64,000 nt of DNA, from contig NC_088300.1 of NCBI RefSeq assembly GCF_032854445.1, positions 53,978,984 to 54,042,983 of the forward strand. Reading direction: 5' to 3'. Origin of the DNA: Liolophura sinensis (taxonomy: Eukaryota; Mollusca; Polyplacophora; Chitonida; Chitonidae). Within the stretch, counting starts at the first letter, position 1, and each line of letters starts with the position of its first letter. Shown piece by piece: positions 1 through 14,800 of the stretch. The notes under the pieces are model-generated. The model was given only the letters and a program-made list of their open reading frames with translations, made no database searches and was not told where the DNA came from. Position numbers and translations under genes: made by a program.

Positions 1-3000
1 CTGACACCAACAGAGACCAATAGTTCGCAAAAGGGGCCCAACTCTTTAGGAAGCGTAAATAAATATGGAGTAATCTCATTCTCTGATTTCAGCTCCACCA
101 CCACTTGGTCTGGTTTAGCAAAGCATCTGTGATCCTTGATTATCACACAGGGTAAGTTATGAAGTATTTTCTTCAGGTCTTCGCTTAACTTCTTACTCTG
201 AAGAAACGTGTATATGCCAGAGCAAATTTTCAACAGTGTGTCCAAGGTTTTGTGTTGATGCTTCTGCAGTTGTTTGTCATTATTCATGCTCTGTACTATG
301 TTCCGCAAATTCTGAACAACTGCTTCGGGAGTTGGTTCTATTTTGACACCCAATCTGTTCAAAATGTTCTCTTTTTCCTTTTCGTCTTTTGGCACACAAT
401 ACTCCCTGAAAACATCACAGCTTGACCACACCAGATCTTGGTGTTCCGGCAATGCTGAACTGTTGAAACAAGTCATTGATGGGGAAGATTTGTAGCACAA
501 AGCAATGGCTTGAAGCTCGTGACTCGCAGACTTGGAAACCAGGAACTTTATATTTTTAACTTTTTCAAGAAGAGCGGAATTTTCTTTTTGTTCACAAAAC
601 AAATTCTTTATTAAGCACTGGGATTTTTCAAGAATTGTCTTTTCTTCTCGCTCATTGCACCCACCTTCCTCAAGCTGTTTAGCCAGTTTCACAAACATGT
701 CTGCCGACACTTTGTTGGTGAGCCCAGCCATAGTTAGCATGTAATACCATTCATTTTCACGAAACGGTTCCGGGAGAAACTGGTGCCTTTTCAGCATTGC
801 CTTGAACAAATAATGTTTGTGATCATAAAAGAATGATGCTCTCTCTAATTTCTGGTTATAGGGAATGAATGACAGTTCTTGAAGGGCTATTTGTAGATCG
901 GATAAGTTAACATTTCCATCTCGCTTAATTAGATTATCTCGGACGAATTCTAGATGAACACTCCTGGCTTTCTCGTCGAGGCGGCCAAACCCTTTAAAAA
1001 TGTACTTACAATAGAAATCAATTTCTGAACAGTTGTCAAGTTCCAAATAGCGGTACAGGTTGATGAGCCGGATGTTCTCTTTCAAAAGTACCAACGATTC
1101 CTCCTGAGACCATTTCTCCATACCAACACAAGGAACCGTTTTCGGTAAGACTATTGCTTTAACACCATTTATCTCAATACCTTCGTTGTACACTGTCACA
1201 AACAACGGCATCTGTCCTAAAAGGGCCCTATGGTCTGGGATCTTCTTCACTTCTTCTAATTGATCTGAAAAATGCTTCAAAATTCCCTGGCAGAGCTCAG
1301 GTTTCAGGAGATCGATGACATTGGCTCTCAATGACGAAGACAATGTTTTTGATATGCCCGTCAGAATTCCTCCCACATTGGACAAATGAACTACCAATTC
1401 ATCCGGAAGTGTATCAGTCTTTAATGTCCTAACATTCTCATCTAAACTGTGAAAGATGTAAAATCCTCCCTGACGCAGATGCTCAGAAATTGGAAAATGA
1501 CTGTCCATAAATACTTGATCAGCAAATCTTACAGGGACCAGATAAAGGCATTTCTCTCCCTTTTGTGTCCTCGTGGCAGGTAACAAAGACCACGATAGAA
1601 TGTCTTCCATCGATTTCTGAGCTTCTTTTTGCTTTGGACGCATGATCTCTTCAGTCAGAAAATGCCACACGGATCTCAACCAGAAATTATCAACCACTGT
1701 CCTGTCATCCCAATACACGGGTTCATTGCTTCCAAAAACCGACTCATCTAACTCTTTCCGCAACAGAGTACTGAAATCCTTGATTCTAAATTGTTTCACT
1801 TGTGGGATCTTTGGCAGGTTTTCATCATCCAAACTAAGGATGATTCTAGCACGGTGGTGAAGAAAGCTACCGGCAGAATGTGGAACTACCTGTGAGTGTT
1901 TTGATACAAAAACTTTTTCCGACTCTCTGAAAACCTGCAACGTTTTATCATAGGTCAACAGTAGCGGTAGCCCTTCAAGGGACTCATTCAGCTTGTCATA
2001 TTTTGTGCAGTATGACAACAGTTCAAAGAAGGTGCCTTCTGTTTTGAAACTTGTATGTTCTAAAGGACATGGAAGGTTGCCTATGACGCAAAGAGGGTAT
2101 TTACCTGAGTATGTTCGCAAAAACATCACAACTGATTCTGGTGAGACCACTTCTACGCCAATTTTGGCTTCACAAAAGTTTTTATAAATGCTCAGGGGAG
2201 TGCTGACAAGATTGAAATCCAACGCAAGTAAGAGAGACGCCATTGTTGAAGACCGTAGTGGCGTTTCCCTAGCTCTTTCCACTATGCCATATCTATAGAA
2301 ACCCGACACAGTTTCGTCGCACTGTGTTTTCAAAGTATTGAAGAATGCTTCAAGTTCATGTTGTCCAGTTGGCGGCAGCCATTTTTTCACGACCTCCTTC
2401 CCAGATAGGGTTTTGTGTGTCACACAGAGCACACGACTGGATGTGGAATCAAGATGTTTGTAAACTGCTAAGCACAAATCCTTCCAGTAGTGGTCCATAG
2501 CCTTCTCATTTAGTGGAAAAAATCCGTGGTACTGCTCAATGGAACCTTGTACTGAATGAGTTGCTTGAAACAGTACTTCTTTTAAATCCACAATGCCTGA
2601 GGCATACAAAGGTGCTAACAACTGCTCAGCTAAAGTTTTGTTCCATTTTGTTCTAACATCTCCATGTGGCGAATAGTATAGGTGTCTTCGTTGTTCATAG
2701 TCCAATGCAAAATCCCCATCAATGTGCACAGGCAGTCCTGTTAGCACTGGCAGAGGAAGGCCACAGAAAGCCTTACATTTTCTCTGTCTTGTCTCTATCA
2801 GTGGAAATGCCACGCCACCAATGGGCAAATGATTTAGTGTTTTTTGACTGATGGCTACCTTTAACTCATCTGGAACTTCTTTGGGATTTTCAAACCCAAT
2901 CCTTTGCTTCACAAACCACCGTTCTGACGTCTGCTCTTCCTGTATTTCTACGAGGTATTTCACCTCTGTTGTGGTCACATTTTCAACAGACAATCCTGAG

Positions 3001-6000
3001 TGTAATTCAGTAATAACATTTTGGCGTTGCAGATGTATTTGTTTCTTCTGTTTTAAACTGTCTTTGTCCAAGTTAGCTTTGATTTCATATACCGTTTTCA
3101 GAGTTCCGTCCTGCGTTACGTCAATAATCTTGATAGAGTGCACATTTTTGGTAAATAACAAGGCTTCTTTACTTTCTTTCTTGAATTCCTTAAAAAGATC
3201 GTCCAATTTATTCACCGATATTGGTTCATTTTTGATCTCTGATTTTTCGGCCATACTCGCGTTTCTTAAAGGAAATCTGAACAATGCACCAACGGTATTC
3301 TGATTAAGAATACTTTCCGGATAACAAGCAAACGAGTCCGGAAATCGCTTTCGAACCTGAGGTAGATTTTGCCATTTCATGCCACTCAACATTGGAGACA
3401 TGTTTGGTATGTATTTGCGATTTGGATCAAATGCACACAATATTTCCTCTGTCTGCCTTTTGATCAGAAAAGACGGAACATCCGTCAGATGGTAAACCAC
3501 GTTGAAGCCAATTCCATATTTCCCCGTTTTCAAAGGGTCATCTCTCTTGCTTCCCTTCCCAAGACTTTGAATTCCTTCCAAATCTTCGTCAGTAAAGGCT
3601 GCATCACTGTACACACACAAAGCAGGGCCTTGCAGTTCCTTCCATTCTTCAGAAAAAATCTTCTTATTCTCGTGAGATCTCCAGTCTTTAATGAACTGTA
3701 TCTCTGTAGCACCAGCGTCATCCGCATTCTGCAGAAGTTCTTTCATAATTGTAGAATCACAAGGATAACCCCGTAATATTCCTTTTAGTCTGTTTGTAAG
3801 ATCTTCCTTTTGACCAAACGGAATTTGAAAGCCCTCAGCATTCTGAGATAAACACCAGTGCTGTTTAGTTTTTACTCCCAGCAATTCAGCCGTTTCTGGG
3901 GAGACACTACTGTGAACGTATCTCATCACCCCACTGGAATCATTTATCCAAGAACAATCATCAAAGCACAGCATTTCGGACAAACAGAGTTTACCATCTT
4001 TATCTGGTAGCATTATTTCATTGAGATCCTCCTTTGACAGGGTACCATGTTCAGATTTTACAGTCTCAACGAGAGCTGTCAGCATCCTATTCAAAAGGCG
4101 TATGGTGTTCAAATCAAGTGTGACGTTGTTGTATATCTCGTAGAACTCCTGAAGACTATGCACACAATCAAAACGACTAAAGTTTCCCTTTACACCAAGT
4201 AAATGCATTGTGTTTGGGTACAGTCTGCTATACCTTTCACTCAACCTGAACAAAAACGGAGAGCAATTATAGTTGAACTTGAAGGCTACACATTGAGGAG
4301 ACACGTGTTCCTTCTCATGAAAAATACTGTTTAATTCTGTTATTTCCCTCGTCCATTTCGGGATTTCTTCAGATTCTGTGCAACACTTCTCCAGAAAGGA
4401 ATACACCTGTTCATAAATCTGTTGTAAATTACTTATTTCATCGCTGGAGAGCTCAGATGTTTTAACTTTCGTTAAATGACGCAAATGCAGGATCAAGTCA
4501 GCCGCAGAAACTTCACTTAATATTCCAAGCTTCTTCAGAAGAGTCTCTGGAACATATCCCAGTCCGTCGCAATTCAATACCAATCTCTGAGAGCCTATGA
4601 GGTTTATGCCTTTGTCATGGTACAGATTTCTTGGACACTCAAACGTTGGTCCCCCGTCTGCTTTCCACTGAAGTGATGAAGGCCAAAGTGTAGGACGGTG
4701 CAGTACAGGAAGAAATCGTAGTGTGTTCAGCTTATCCTTGTCATCTGTGGAGAGATCCAGGGAATCTGTCCAGTTCATTTTCACAAGAACACGAATCAGG
4801 GCTTTGAGCCTACTGAGAGCTTTATCTGGCTGATGCTGACTTAGTCGTTCAATTGTACTTGCCCTACCTGGAACTTCTGCCGGAGGCAAGATGTCCTTTA
4901 ACATTCCTAAGTCTTTCAGGACATCCAGCATCAGGGGATTACAGAACGTGATCTTACTTCCCACAGGAAATCGATTTTCCGAATTATCATAGAGGCAAGC
5001 TATTTCTCCCTCTGGATGTATCAGATCACAGGGCATACACAGTGATCCACAGTAGTCCACCGGAATACAACGTGTTTCTTTCAAAGCTCTCAATAGGATT
5101 GGGTCTCTACCCTTCAGAGCATGAAGCACCAACACATCTCTCTGTTCGGGTTCTATTTCTTCTATTCTTGGCAGGAAAAGTTTCGTGAAAAATTGATGAA
5201 TAGAGAATGTGTTTTTATCAACAAGCTGGCTTCGTCCAAACCTAGAAAAACATTTTTGGATATCTTCGGGGAGGTCGACGGCTATATTTTCTGTTTTCTT
5301 GACCAGTTTATTAAAAACTTCAAACGCCACTTGTCCGGTCTTCCCAGTATCAAATCGAAGTTTGCTTTCGAGGAATACAGCATTTTGCATGTTGGTGAAC
5401 CTATCTCTGCCTGGAAGTATTTCTTGCTGATCAGATGACAGAGAGCCATAGAATCCGCGAAGAAGAGGCTCCAGGTAAGCGTCGCAGTTTGTTTCTGTTG
5501 GCCATAGCTCGAACATCTGCTGGTGCCCTTTGGCTGCTAGCAGTTGTAGGGCGTTGATATAGGATTTTGCCAATGAGTCTTCAAGGAGAATTTCATTCCA
5601 CTCGCTCCCAAGGTTTTTCTTTTCATCGACATTTTTTTCAGACAGACGACGTCGATCAGATGTCACAGAAAAACTTCCGTTGATCAGAACAGGAAGTTTT
5701 GTGGGTATTGGCAATGGCAGATAGCAATAGACCAGCCCGTGTTTTAAAAATCCTGTGGGGCTCTTTTCAATAGGTATGGCTTCGTAAGACTGATTCCCTG
5801 TCGTTTGAACTGGGATGACCACACTCCCTTCAGGATGAAGGGCTTCCATTTCTCGGTTTACTGACAGAAAATGAGAAACTCTTTGACCCCCCTTTGAATT
5901 ACCCTTAAACCAAGTAACTTCAGTTTTTCTTTCACATGCCGGTTTCAAATTAAGCTTCTCACATTTTTCTATGTTGTTAATCATTTGAACCATTATCATA

Positions 6001-8893
6001 TGGTCAGTATTTGACTTAGAAACTTCAAACAACGGAGTTTGTGTTGATGCATCAGTTTCCGTACTTGACAGATGGAAAAACTTGATGTTTGTCACATTTC
6101 GGGTGAACATGAGTAAATTCCCGGCACATTCTAAAGACATTTGCAACAGTTTGATCATTTCTCTGTGACTGTAGTGTAGATTGCTGATCTGACTTCGGTC
6201 GGCCTGGTCAGACGTTCTCAGTGGAAAACGAAACAGCGTTCCCTGGAAATTCAAAGCGTCCTCTGTGTCAAAGTCACAACCGAATACACCGTTATATGGT
6301 TGAAACTGTTCTCTCAGCTGATTAACCATTCTTCTGTTTTTCCTAATGTTCATTTTTAATCCAGGTTTGCCAAGAAAAGTCTCATGAGGATCAAAGATGA
6401 CAAAAAGATCCCTGCTAACAAAACTTGGCACATCTGTTAAGTTGTACACTGCGTTGAATCCTAACCCAAATTTACCAATCTTGGCAGCTTTGTACAGCTT
6501 AGTAGCCCCGCTTATTTTGGTGATGTTCTGAAAGTCTTCATCCGTGAACACTGCGTTGTTGTAGGCCCAAAGCGCTGGGCCTTGGCACTCCGCCATGTTT
6601 TCATGTATCAGTCGATTTCGGAAATTTGCATTCTGTCGTTCATCATACAGAAAACACACTCTAGTTGCCCCGGCGTCATCAGCATTCTGGACAAGCTCTT
6701 TCATGACTGCAACCCCATCCGTGTAATGCTGTATTAGGTTTCTCAGGCGTCTAGTCAGGGGTTCTAATTGGCCGTAATTCATGTCTAATTCCTGAGCATC
6801 AAGCAATTTGTCCATGAGGGGTGACACTCCCAGGGAATACGCAAGTTCACGTGGGACATTTCTATGTACAATGTGCAAGTCTCTATCATCGGCTAAAATG
6901 TCCTCCACACTGATCCACTCGGAAGAGTCATAATAAACACACTGGTTGGCTGGCATCATTTTGAAATATTCGTCTTTACCAGCAACTTCCACCGGAATTA
7001 AAATCCTGGCTGCTTCCAGCAGATTTCCTTCCTCAACATAGGCTGACAAGTGGTGTAACATCCTGAGAACAATCTGGATATCACGATGTACCTTTGCTTT
7101 TTGTCTTGCTTTTGGCTTTGAGTACTTTTTTTCTATCATATGAAGAACGTCTAACATCATCTCTTGATCCTGATTTTTATGACACCCAAAAGACAAGAAG
7201 AAATCCTTCAAATCACGCATATCTACCGGCAGACACACCATGTATGGTGCCAGATCCAGGTCTTCATTTGCTTCCTCAACATAGATCTTTTGAGAAGAAC
7301 TAAATTCTTTACCATTCCAAATCCACTTGCGATCAATTTTTTGGTCATTCATTTCTGACCAAATAGCTTGATAACTGAATTTCTGAAGTTCTCTGTAAAT
7401 TTTTTTCACAGCCGTTACGAAGAAATCCACATTATCTGGATCGAAATTCCTCATAGTGATCTTCATTTGTTCTAGTAGCTTGGATAATGAAGGAGGGCGA
7501 CTCAATTCTAACATCTGCACCAAATTTGACTTTTGAGTCTGTGTCAGATCATCTGGCAACACTGTAATTGGCATAACTGAGCCAATCAAATTTTGATATC
7601 TTTTGTCCATTGCCTCTGAAGGTTTAGCTAGAAATCTAGTTGAAGAAAACCAAGGCATTTTTTGTGGAAAATGGCTTGGTCTGTCTCTCTTAATTGGCAA
7701 GATTGCCACTGTTTTAAGTTTATCCACAATTCTTGATGACAGATCAGTCCGATCCGCTATGGCAGATATTACTGCACGACATTTTCGGTTCAGCACGTCG
7801 TGTTCTTTTTCTGTCTGCATGTTTTCCAGCTTTACAGCACAGGAAAGTAGATCCTGTTCTGTTGGCCTACTCTTTAAGCCTAGACTCCGAAGTATGGGTG
7901 TATAGTTTTCCCATTCTTTGCCTGGAAACACATCTTCTCCCACAAACAGATCCCTCAGTTTAGGTATTGTCGGATCAAACAACTCTGATAGCTTTCGCAG
8001 CGTTCTTTCATCATCTGTACATGGTATAAAGGAAATATTTCCAACCAAATCCCAAACTTCTTTGTTCAAACCTGATCGATTGGAAAAGATATGTTCCATG
8101 AAATGAATCACCTGGGAACGCATGTACATGTTGGGCTCTAGCCGCATCTTTTTAAGTACTAGCAACACCAGATCTCCGCGGTTAAGCTGCTGAACGCCAA
8201 GCTTTGCACCCAGGCTTTTTTCTGCCAATGATCCATACTTTATCAGTTTACAAGGAAAGGTGATCGGGATGACCTCTTCAGGAGCAGACTTTTGCAGTTC
8301 TTGAACAGAAACATGGCTGATATTTTCATTAGGGCCAACAGCTTCAAATAATCGAAGAGAAGTAAGGAGTCCGTGTTCTTGAAGTGTAAACAGTCTGTCA
8401 CAACTGGCAATGAATGTCACAAATTCTGACCTCTGCTCTTTTGATAGTGACAGGTCCATTGTGTCATGGGTGTAGTCTCTCGCAGTAGACAAAGCTTGCA
8501 GAACTGAGCTGGCTGTCGGCTCAAGGACAAACACACCAATAACATTTGGGTGCTTCAACACTTCTGGTACAACTTCTGTCAACACCTGGACGCCCATTTT
8601 CTTAACAACAGATTCCACAACACCTGACAGAACTGTCCTGCCATATCTCTTTAGGACTTTCACTGGAGGATACTGAAGTTTTTCAAGAGTAACTCCAAAT
8701 GGTGCTGAGATGGGCAGAAGGGTTAGTCCTTGAAACTCGCGAAGGTTAGATGGGAATTCTGAGCACAATGCCTTCCAGACATTGGTCATCCACAGCTTGA
8801 TACGTTCCCTATTTTGTCCACCAAAGATCTTAGTCACCTGTTCTATAAGCTTTCGGAAGTCATCCTTCCTGACAGGTCTCAGTTGTGTCTTCC
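1..8893 (-). CDS. SACS: Sacsin giant exon (SIRPT1 end, SIRPT2, most of SIRPT3)
   Basis: A single exon of at least 8,893 bp opens at an acceptor (TTAATTCAG) just above 8893 and is still open at position 1. I checked the frame near 8891, 6704, 3746, 2459, 1019 and 5, and all points agree, with no stop where I translated. It encodes about 2,964 residues. Human SACS likewise packs most of its protein into one exon of over 10 kb. The last residues in the window, around [11 protein letters not shown], align best with the late SIRPT3 segment of vertebrate sacsin. The missing C-terminus is therefore probably several hundred residues long. Confidence 0.93.
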
Positions 8894-11800
8894 CTGAATT
8901 AACCAACAGAAAATAAGTCAAAATGGTTGCATAAGGTAACAGTGACGTAAATTCTAGTTTACTACCTGCAAATGCAAATGTGCCAGAAAATAGCAACAAG
9001 AATGGAAGATGAGCTAGAATCAATGACTGTGGGTACTAATGCCCTGCTGTTGACTATTATACAACATATGTATACTCAAGTATAATGTAGAGAAACTTCA
9101 AGTATAATGTACAAACACATGAATGTCTGATAGATCAGAAGATATGCCCCAACCACGAGCGCCTTGCACGCGGAATATACAGTAACCTATGGATTTCATG
9201 TACTCAATGGAACATATGATTCTCCTGTAGTTGGTTGGGAAGCTATGAGCAAATTAAAAAAAACATGACCCTGTACATATAGAACTGCTGTATGGCCATT
9301 CTCTTTTCAACCTGGTTTCCTCGCTTGATTTGAATGAGAACCATACAATGCCTCTGCACACACAATTTTTTAAACAGAATTGAGCAATATTATTTAGAGG
9401 TTATTGCACATGGACCAAAGACAATCAAAGAAAACCCTCAATCTGCAAAAACTTATGAATAAACCAGGCTAGTTTGTTAACTTGTATATTCTAAGTATCA
9501 CCTGTGAGTTTCATGTAAAATGTTATGAAAACTGAACAATATTTTGAGCAGTTTTTGCATGCCAGCAACAAACAATCAGAATCAAAGAAACTGTTACATG
9601 TGCAAAACACTGCCACCGAAAGCATCTAATCTCCCTCTCACACAACCTCTCCTAACTAAGTGCAGGCAAGTTAATAATCTAAACAGATACAATAGGGCTT
9701 CCAGCCAAAGGTTTGAACCCCTAAACATTCCCACAAACATCATACCTGACTGAATTAAGATCTTCAGTTTCTTTTTCAGGCCATCCGGAAATTGATGTAT
9801 TGAAGATTCAGTCAAAAACTGATTTTCTAACCCTGGGAACAAGCATCTGTCAAAGGTTTTCGTGGCACTGAACTTGGTCTCCTCTCTCTGTTAAAATAAA
9901 AGTTTTATTTCTGAGCGGCCAAATCCTGGCAGTGCCAAGACTTTTTTCGTTTCAATTTGATAAACACAAAACTATACTTTGCAACATTAAAATCACAGGC
10001 AATTTGTATGGAAGCACTTGTGTGATAAATGTATATAAAGATGTTGCTATCCTGATTATTGCAAATAGAAGCCAGATGAAAGTGATAGGAAGCAAACTAA
10101 GAATGAAAATAAATATTTATTTAATTCTGTATTATTAGCTTATATACAATATTATATACTATATACTCATTTCTATACAATGAAATGTAGCAAATGTCAG
10201 GTCACAAATTATAGATAGTGCTGTACAAAACATTTTCAATTTCAATTTCATTCGAAATTTGTCAACAGCTAGCATGCAACTTATCAAATGGGCTTTGTGG
10301 CTTTGTGACTTGGACTTTTGAAGCGTACATGAAGCAAACAGCATTTAATTAGATATCTGTGGGATTTTTTACTTTTTTGAACATCCAAATGGCACAAAAG
10401 TCATTATTTGCTGAAGTTGGTTAGAGACAATATTTCCCAAAAGGATTTTCACATGATTCGGAAAATCCATTAACACTTGTACGGACTAGAATGTTACTTA
10501 GTTTGGCTTCATATAGATTGTTTCATGAACCATTTGTGATGTGCATTGATTGCACTAATGGTACATCCAGTTTGAATGGAGAAATGTAACGATCACAGTG
10601 GACATGAAAATGCATGTGGGTTTAGGTGGGGCTGTTGTTTTGAGGCATGATAGGAATAAGTGGCGAAACAACACCAACATCAGGGGTTCATAGAAGTCGT
10701 CGGGAAGAGCCAGTATTCGGTCTGTCATTTCAATAAAAAAAACTCAATAACTGGTTATAATTGATCAATTTGAGGTCGTGTTTTGAAAGAAATATTCAAA
10801 AGTTCAATTTGAACATATTCAAAGTTCCGTGAAGCAAACTGCGTTACGAGTTATCTCTCTTTCACAGATATTTTCATGACCCTCTCCATTGATTAGATTT
10901 AAGAAGTACAATTTTTGGAAGCTGAAGGGCGTATGAAATCAAACATGAAACATGGTAAGTTTTTTTAGTCTCTGCCAATAGGTTCTCACCGATAATTTGA
11001 CATACTTCGGCTTCTGGTCGTTCTATTTATGACTTAGCGTTGCGCGAATGACTGCATGTGAACGCACGCGGTCTGACTGGTTTCCTTCCTCTGACACCAG
11101 TATCAACTAGCCATAGGAGCCAGCTTGAGTTCCTATATAGGCAGTGATAATTACTTCAGTCAGTGAAGTATAGTAACGTACTAAAATATTCAATTTTTGT
11201 ATCTCAAATGGTATGTCGGAACAAAAAACCCCTCAATTTCAGTGGAAAAAAACTATGCACCCCTGAATACAGGTAGGCCACATAGGTGGCCTCTTTCGCT
11301 ATCACCGCAGAGTAGCGCCTGATAGCACAGAGGCTTTCCCCTGCCCGTTGGTTTCAGTAAATGAACATCGATCACCGTTCACAGCACTGCTTATTGCTGT
11401 TGTATACTGTTGTGTGAGTGAATAAATCTGATCCGAATGTACATGCATTTGGTTTGAAACAAGGAAATACACACTTATTATGGTCGATCAGTAATTGGCA
11501 GAAGTATGCAAGCTGCATTGCCATTACTGTACATAGAAAAGTCTTCAGAAACTGACTTCAGAAACAGCAAAAGTAAGGGTGACTAGAGAGCCTATAGCGA
11601 GTATCAACCTTGTTCACAGGAAGATGAGTATTTCCCTCCCTCAACGAAGTGTTATCAAAATCTGCACAGTAATTTGGGGGGAGACATATGGACAAAATTG
11701 TGTCTACACGCAGACGCATGGGCAGGCAGGGTGATTCCATTTTACCCACCTCCCTAATGTGACGTGGGAAATGAACGAAACACACACACAACTTGTGGTG

Positions 11801-14800
11801 GCCAGGTCTTTATGTGTATAATTTTATTCACTGGTCCCATGAATACCCCCCCTCCCTGTTGACCAGGAACACACCAGGAGATACACAGCGTATCCAGACC
11901 AGAATACCGGTACATCACACAGTCAAGACATCTGTGTCCACGAGATTTCGCTCAGAACTCGGCAGTTAAATAATATAAAGCACTCCTTTCAGGATAGCTG
12001 CAGACGGAGAGGCGAGAAGTGACGTCATACAAACTGCATCATAGCATGACATATCCCAGGCGTGTCATAACAAACTATATGTGGTATAATAATATAAATT
12101 ATCCGCATGTTCAGAAAGATATATGGGGATTTAAACCCTAGGTGTTTCATGGAATGCGGGGTCAAAAAGAAAAATGTCAGTCTGCGCAGTAATTTAGATA
12201 CACTGGGTATAATATTAGTATCACAAAGAAAAATGACGCCAGTCTGCTCAGTAATTCAACTATGCAAGGTTAAAATTTCATATACCCCTAGTGGGCATGG
12301 TGTGAAGTTCTGACAAGTGTATGTCAACATTTTAACCCACTTGATCAGCCAGTGGCAATCAAGAATCACGAATGATGTAGGGACAATGTCCTTTTTTAGG
12401 CTTAAACCTCTTACAAAACTAACAAATGACTTAAAGCCATTCATTCTTACCTGGTCTTGGAATGTTGTGAAAGTACCATCAGACAGTGGGAGAAGTCTTA
12501 TTCCCCACAGGTCATCAAAGTCTTTGTTTTCTACGAGATCCTCCATGATAAAGTTCAGAAGGTGCAGCTTTTGGAAATGACTCTCTTGTTTATATGCTAA
12601 GGTTTTCTTCAGCACATTTCTAACAAATCTTGTTGTGACCTGCTCCATTTTATTCCCAACAAAATGACGGACTGTGTCAAATAGACCTTCTGGCACACAA
12701 GTCACTGTTATTCCCAGATGCTTTAGAATTCCTAAAACTTCCTCTGGAACAACTGACTTGTCCTCACAAAACACAGCTTCTCTGAACGTCACCCATCTGC
12801 CCCCACCTTCTTCTGAGAAGAAACATGGCTTGGTAAGAATGTGTTCGTAGAAGCCCTGAACCACACCCACCCACATGTTGGACGCAGACCCTACTGAGGG
12901 GAATGCATTGTAAACAGCCTGCACATAGTCCTTTGGATTTTTGTGTTTCTTGGAGGTCTCTATCAACTCGTCAATCAGCAAAGAGTAAACCTTTGGGACA
13001 GCTTCTGTCAACAGACCACGGTTCCAGCGACAAGATTTATCCCTTTGGCTGTCCCAGCCTTGGTGCTCCTCATCTGCTGTTGGCCATTTTAGATGGTGTC
13101 GGTTGGAGCTGAGAGCAAAATACCCATTGACATGCACAGGGAGTCCAGTCAGACTGTTATGCTGAAGAGGGAGGGGTAGAAAACAGTACACATGACCTTG
13201 TAGAGCAGTTTCCATTAATTTCATGTCCAGAATGGTTTTTCTTGTCAACAATGGGACATCTACGACAGAAACTCCCACAAATGGTGGATAGGACAGGGCA
13301 GGATCGTCTGACAGAGCCCTCAGGGAAGAAGACATTTCATCTCTCCCCAACTTTATTGACTTCACAGTCCAGTTCAAACGAAAATTCAGTCCAGAAGAAT
13401 GATCTTTGACTTCACAATTCACTGAACTTGTCCATACTGAGGTTGGCTCTGCTGCCAAAGCCTGGTTAAGGATCTCTTTTTGATCTTTTCGTTGTTTTGC
13501 ACTTTCATCAGTAAGACAAACACTGAAGGACAATTTGGGGGTCGCCTTCCCCTGTTGAGGACTCCAAATTTCAACACACTCCAGAGACTTTAGAAAGACA
13601 AGAACTATCATCATCTCAGTTCTGAAACATTTTAGGAGATCACACACTCTTCCATCATCATAAACCACGGGTGACAGTTCAGAGCAAGACTGTCGTAATG
13701 GGAATCGGAACACAGTTCCATCAAAGCCATCTGTTGTAGCTCTATCCAAACTGGACATATCCAGCACTTTCCCAAACACCTGTCTCATGCGCTGCACTGT
13801 TTTGCTCTTCAGGTTAGAAAGCCGATAGGTCGCACACACTCTGTGTTCTGGCTTGCTTGGATCAAGAAGAAGCAGAGTGTCCCCGCTGGTGATGCTTGGG
13901 AAGTCTTCAAGGATAAAAAAAAAACAAAAAATAAGAATCACAACTTTCACTTTGTGTACCTGACGTTTGCCTTTAAACTTGATAACCTCCCTGAATATTT
14001 AGCATGTTTAGGGGAAGAGTTACATCTGCAATATTATACAAGACACTGTCTTATCAAGTCTCTATCAAACTTTAATGAAAAATTCTTATTTTAATCTGTT
14101 CTCACGTACATTATGCTGAACACCAGAGTGAATCATCCTATCAAACCAACAGAAAGAAACACTTATGTGCACATTTTTCAAATAACCACTGGAGGTATGG
14201 TTATCTCTTTTTGTAAAAAGATAATTGCAAATTTTGCTACTTCAAATGGGAAAAGGGACAAAGTCACCCAACATATGTTAATATAAAGTTAATGTCCTTA
14301 TGCAAGTTATCTGAAAAAAAATTGATGCATATATAAATATATACTCAAGAATATTTCATTTTTACGCAAACAGTTATATTCATGGTTTGGGTGGGTGGGG
14401 GTGGGGGGAACCATGCAGGATGGGCGCATTGAAAGGCATTGCCATTCATAAGAGACATGTACCTGACATACTCTGAGCTGTGAGAGCTGAAGAAATTGAC
14501 ATGGACAAATCTAGGCGTATACAGAAAGAGCAGGCCTTAACCTCATGGATAATTGTCTGGATGTATACTGTTTCCCTGGGTATACATGTAAATATATGCA
14601 TCTGATTTCATATGCAGTCTCTTCTGCGATCGGTTTATTTTATTAGCAGGAGACTAGTCTGGAAACTACCTGGAATTATTCTTTTGCTTAATGGCAGCAC
14701 AATGGCAGCACCAAAATAATACAGTCGCTGGAGTGAAGAAATGATATTATTACTTCCATTATCATTTCACTGATCTTTTGTCATAATGTGATCTTTTGTC

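Noticed and set aside
1-8893. Plus-strand small ORFs across the first 9 kb (for example 2851-3303, 3369-3776, 5121-5438)
   Set aside because: They lie opposite the sacsin giant exon, share its codon constraints and resemble no protein. They are antisense shadows.
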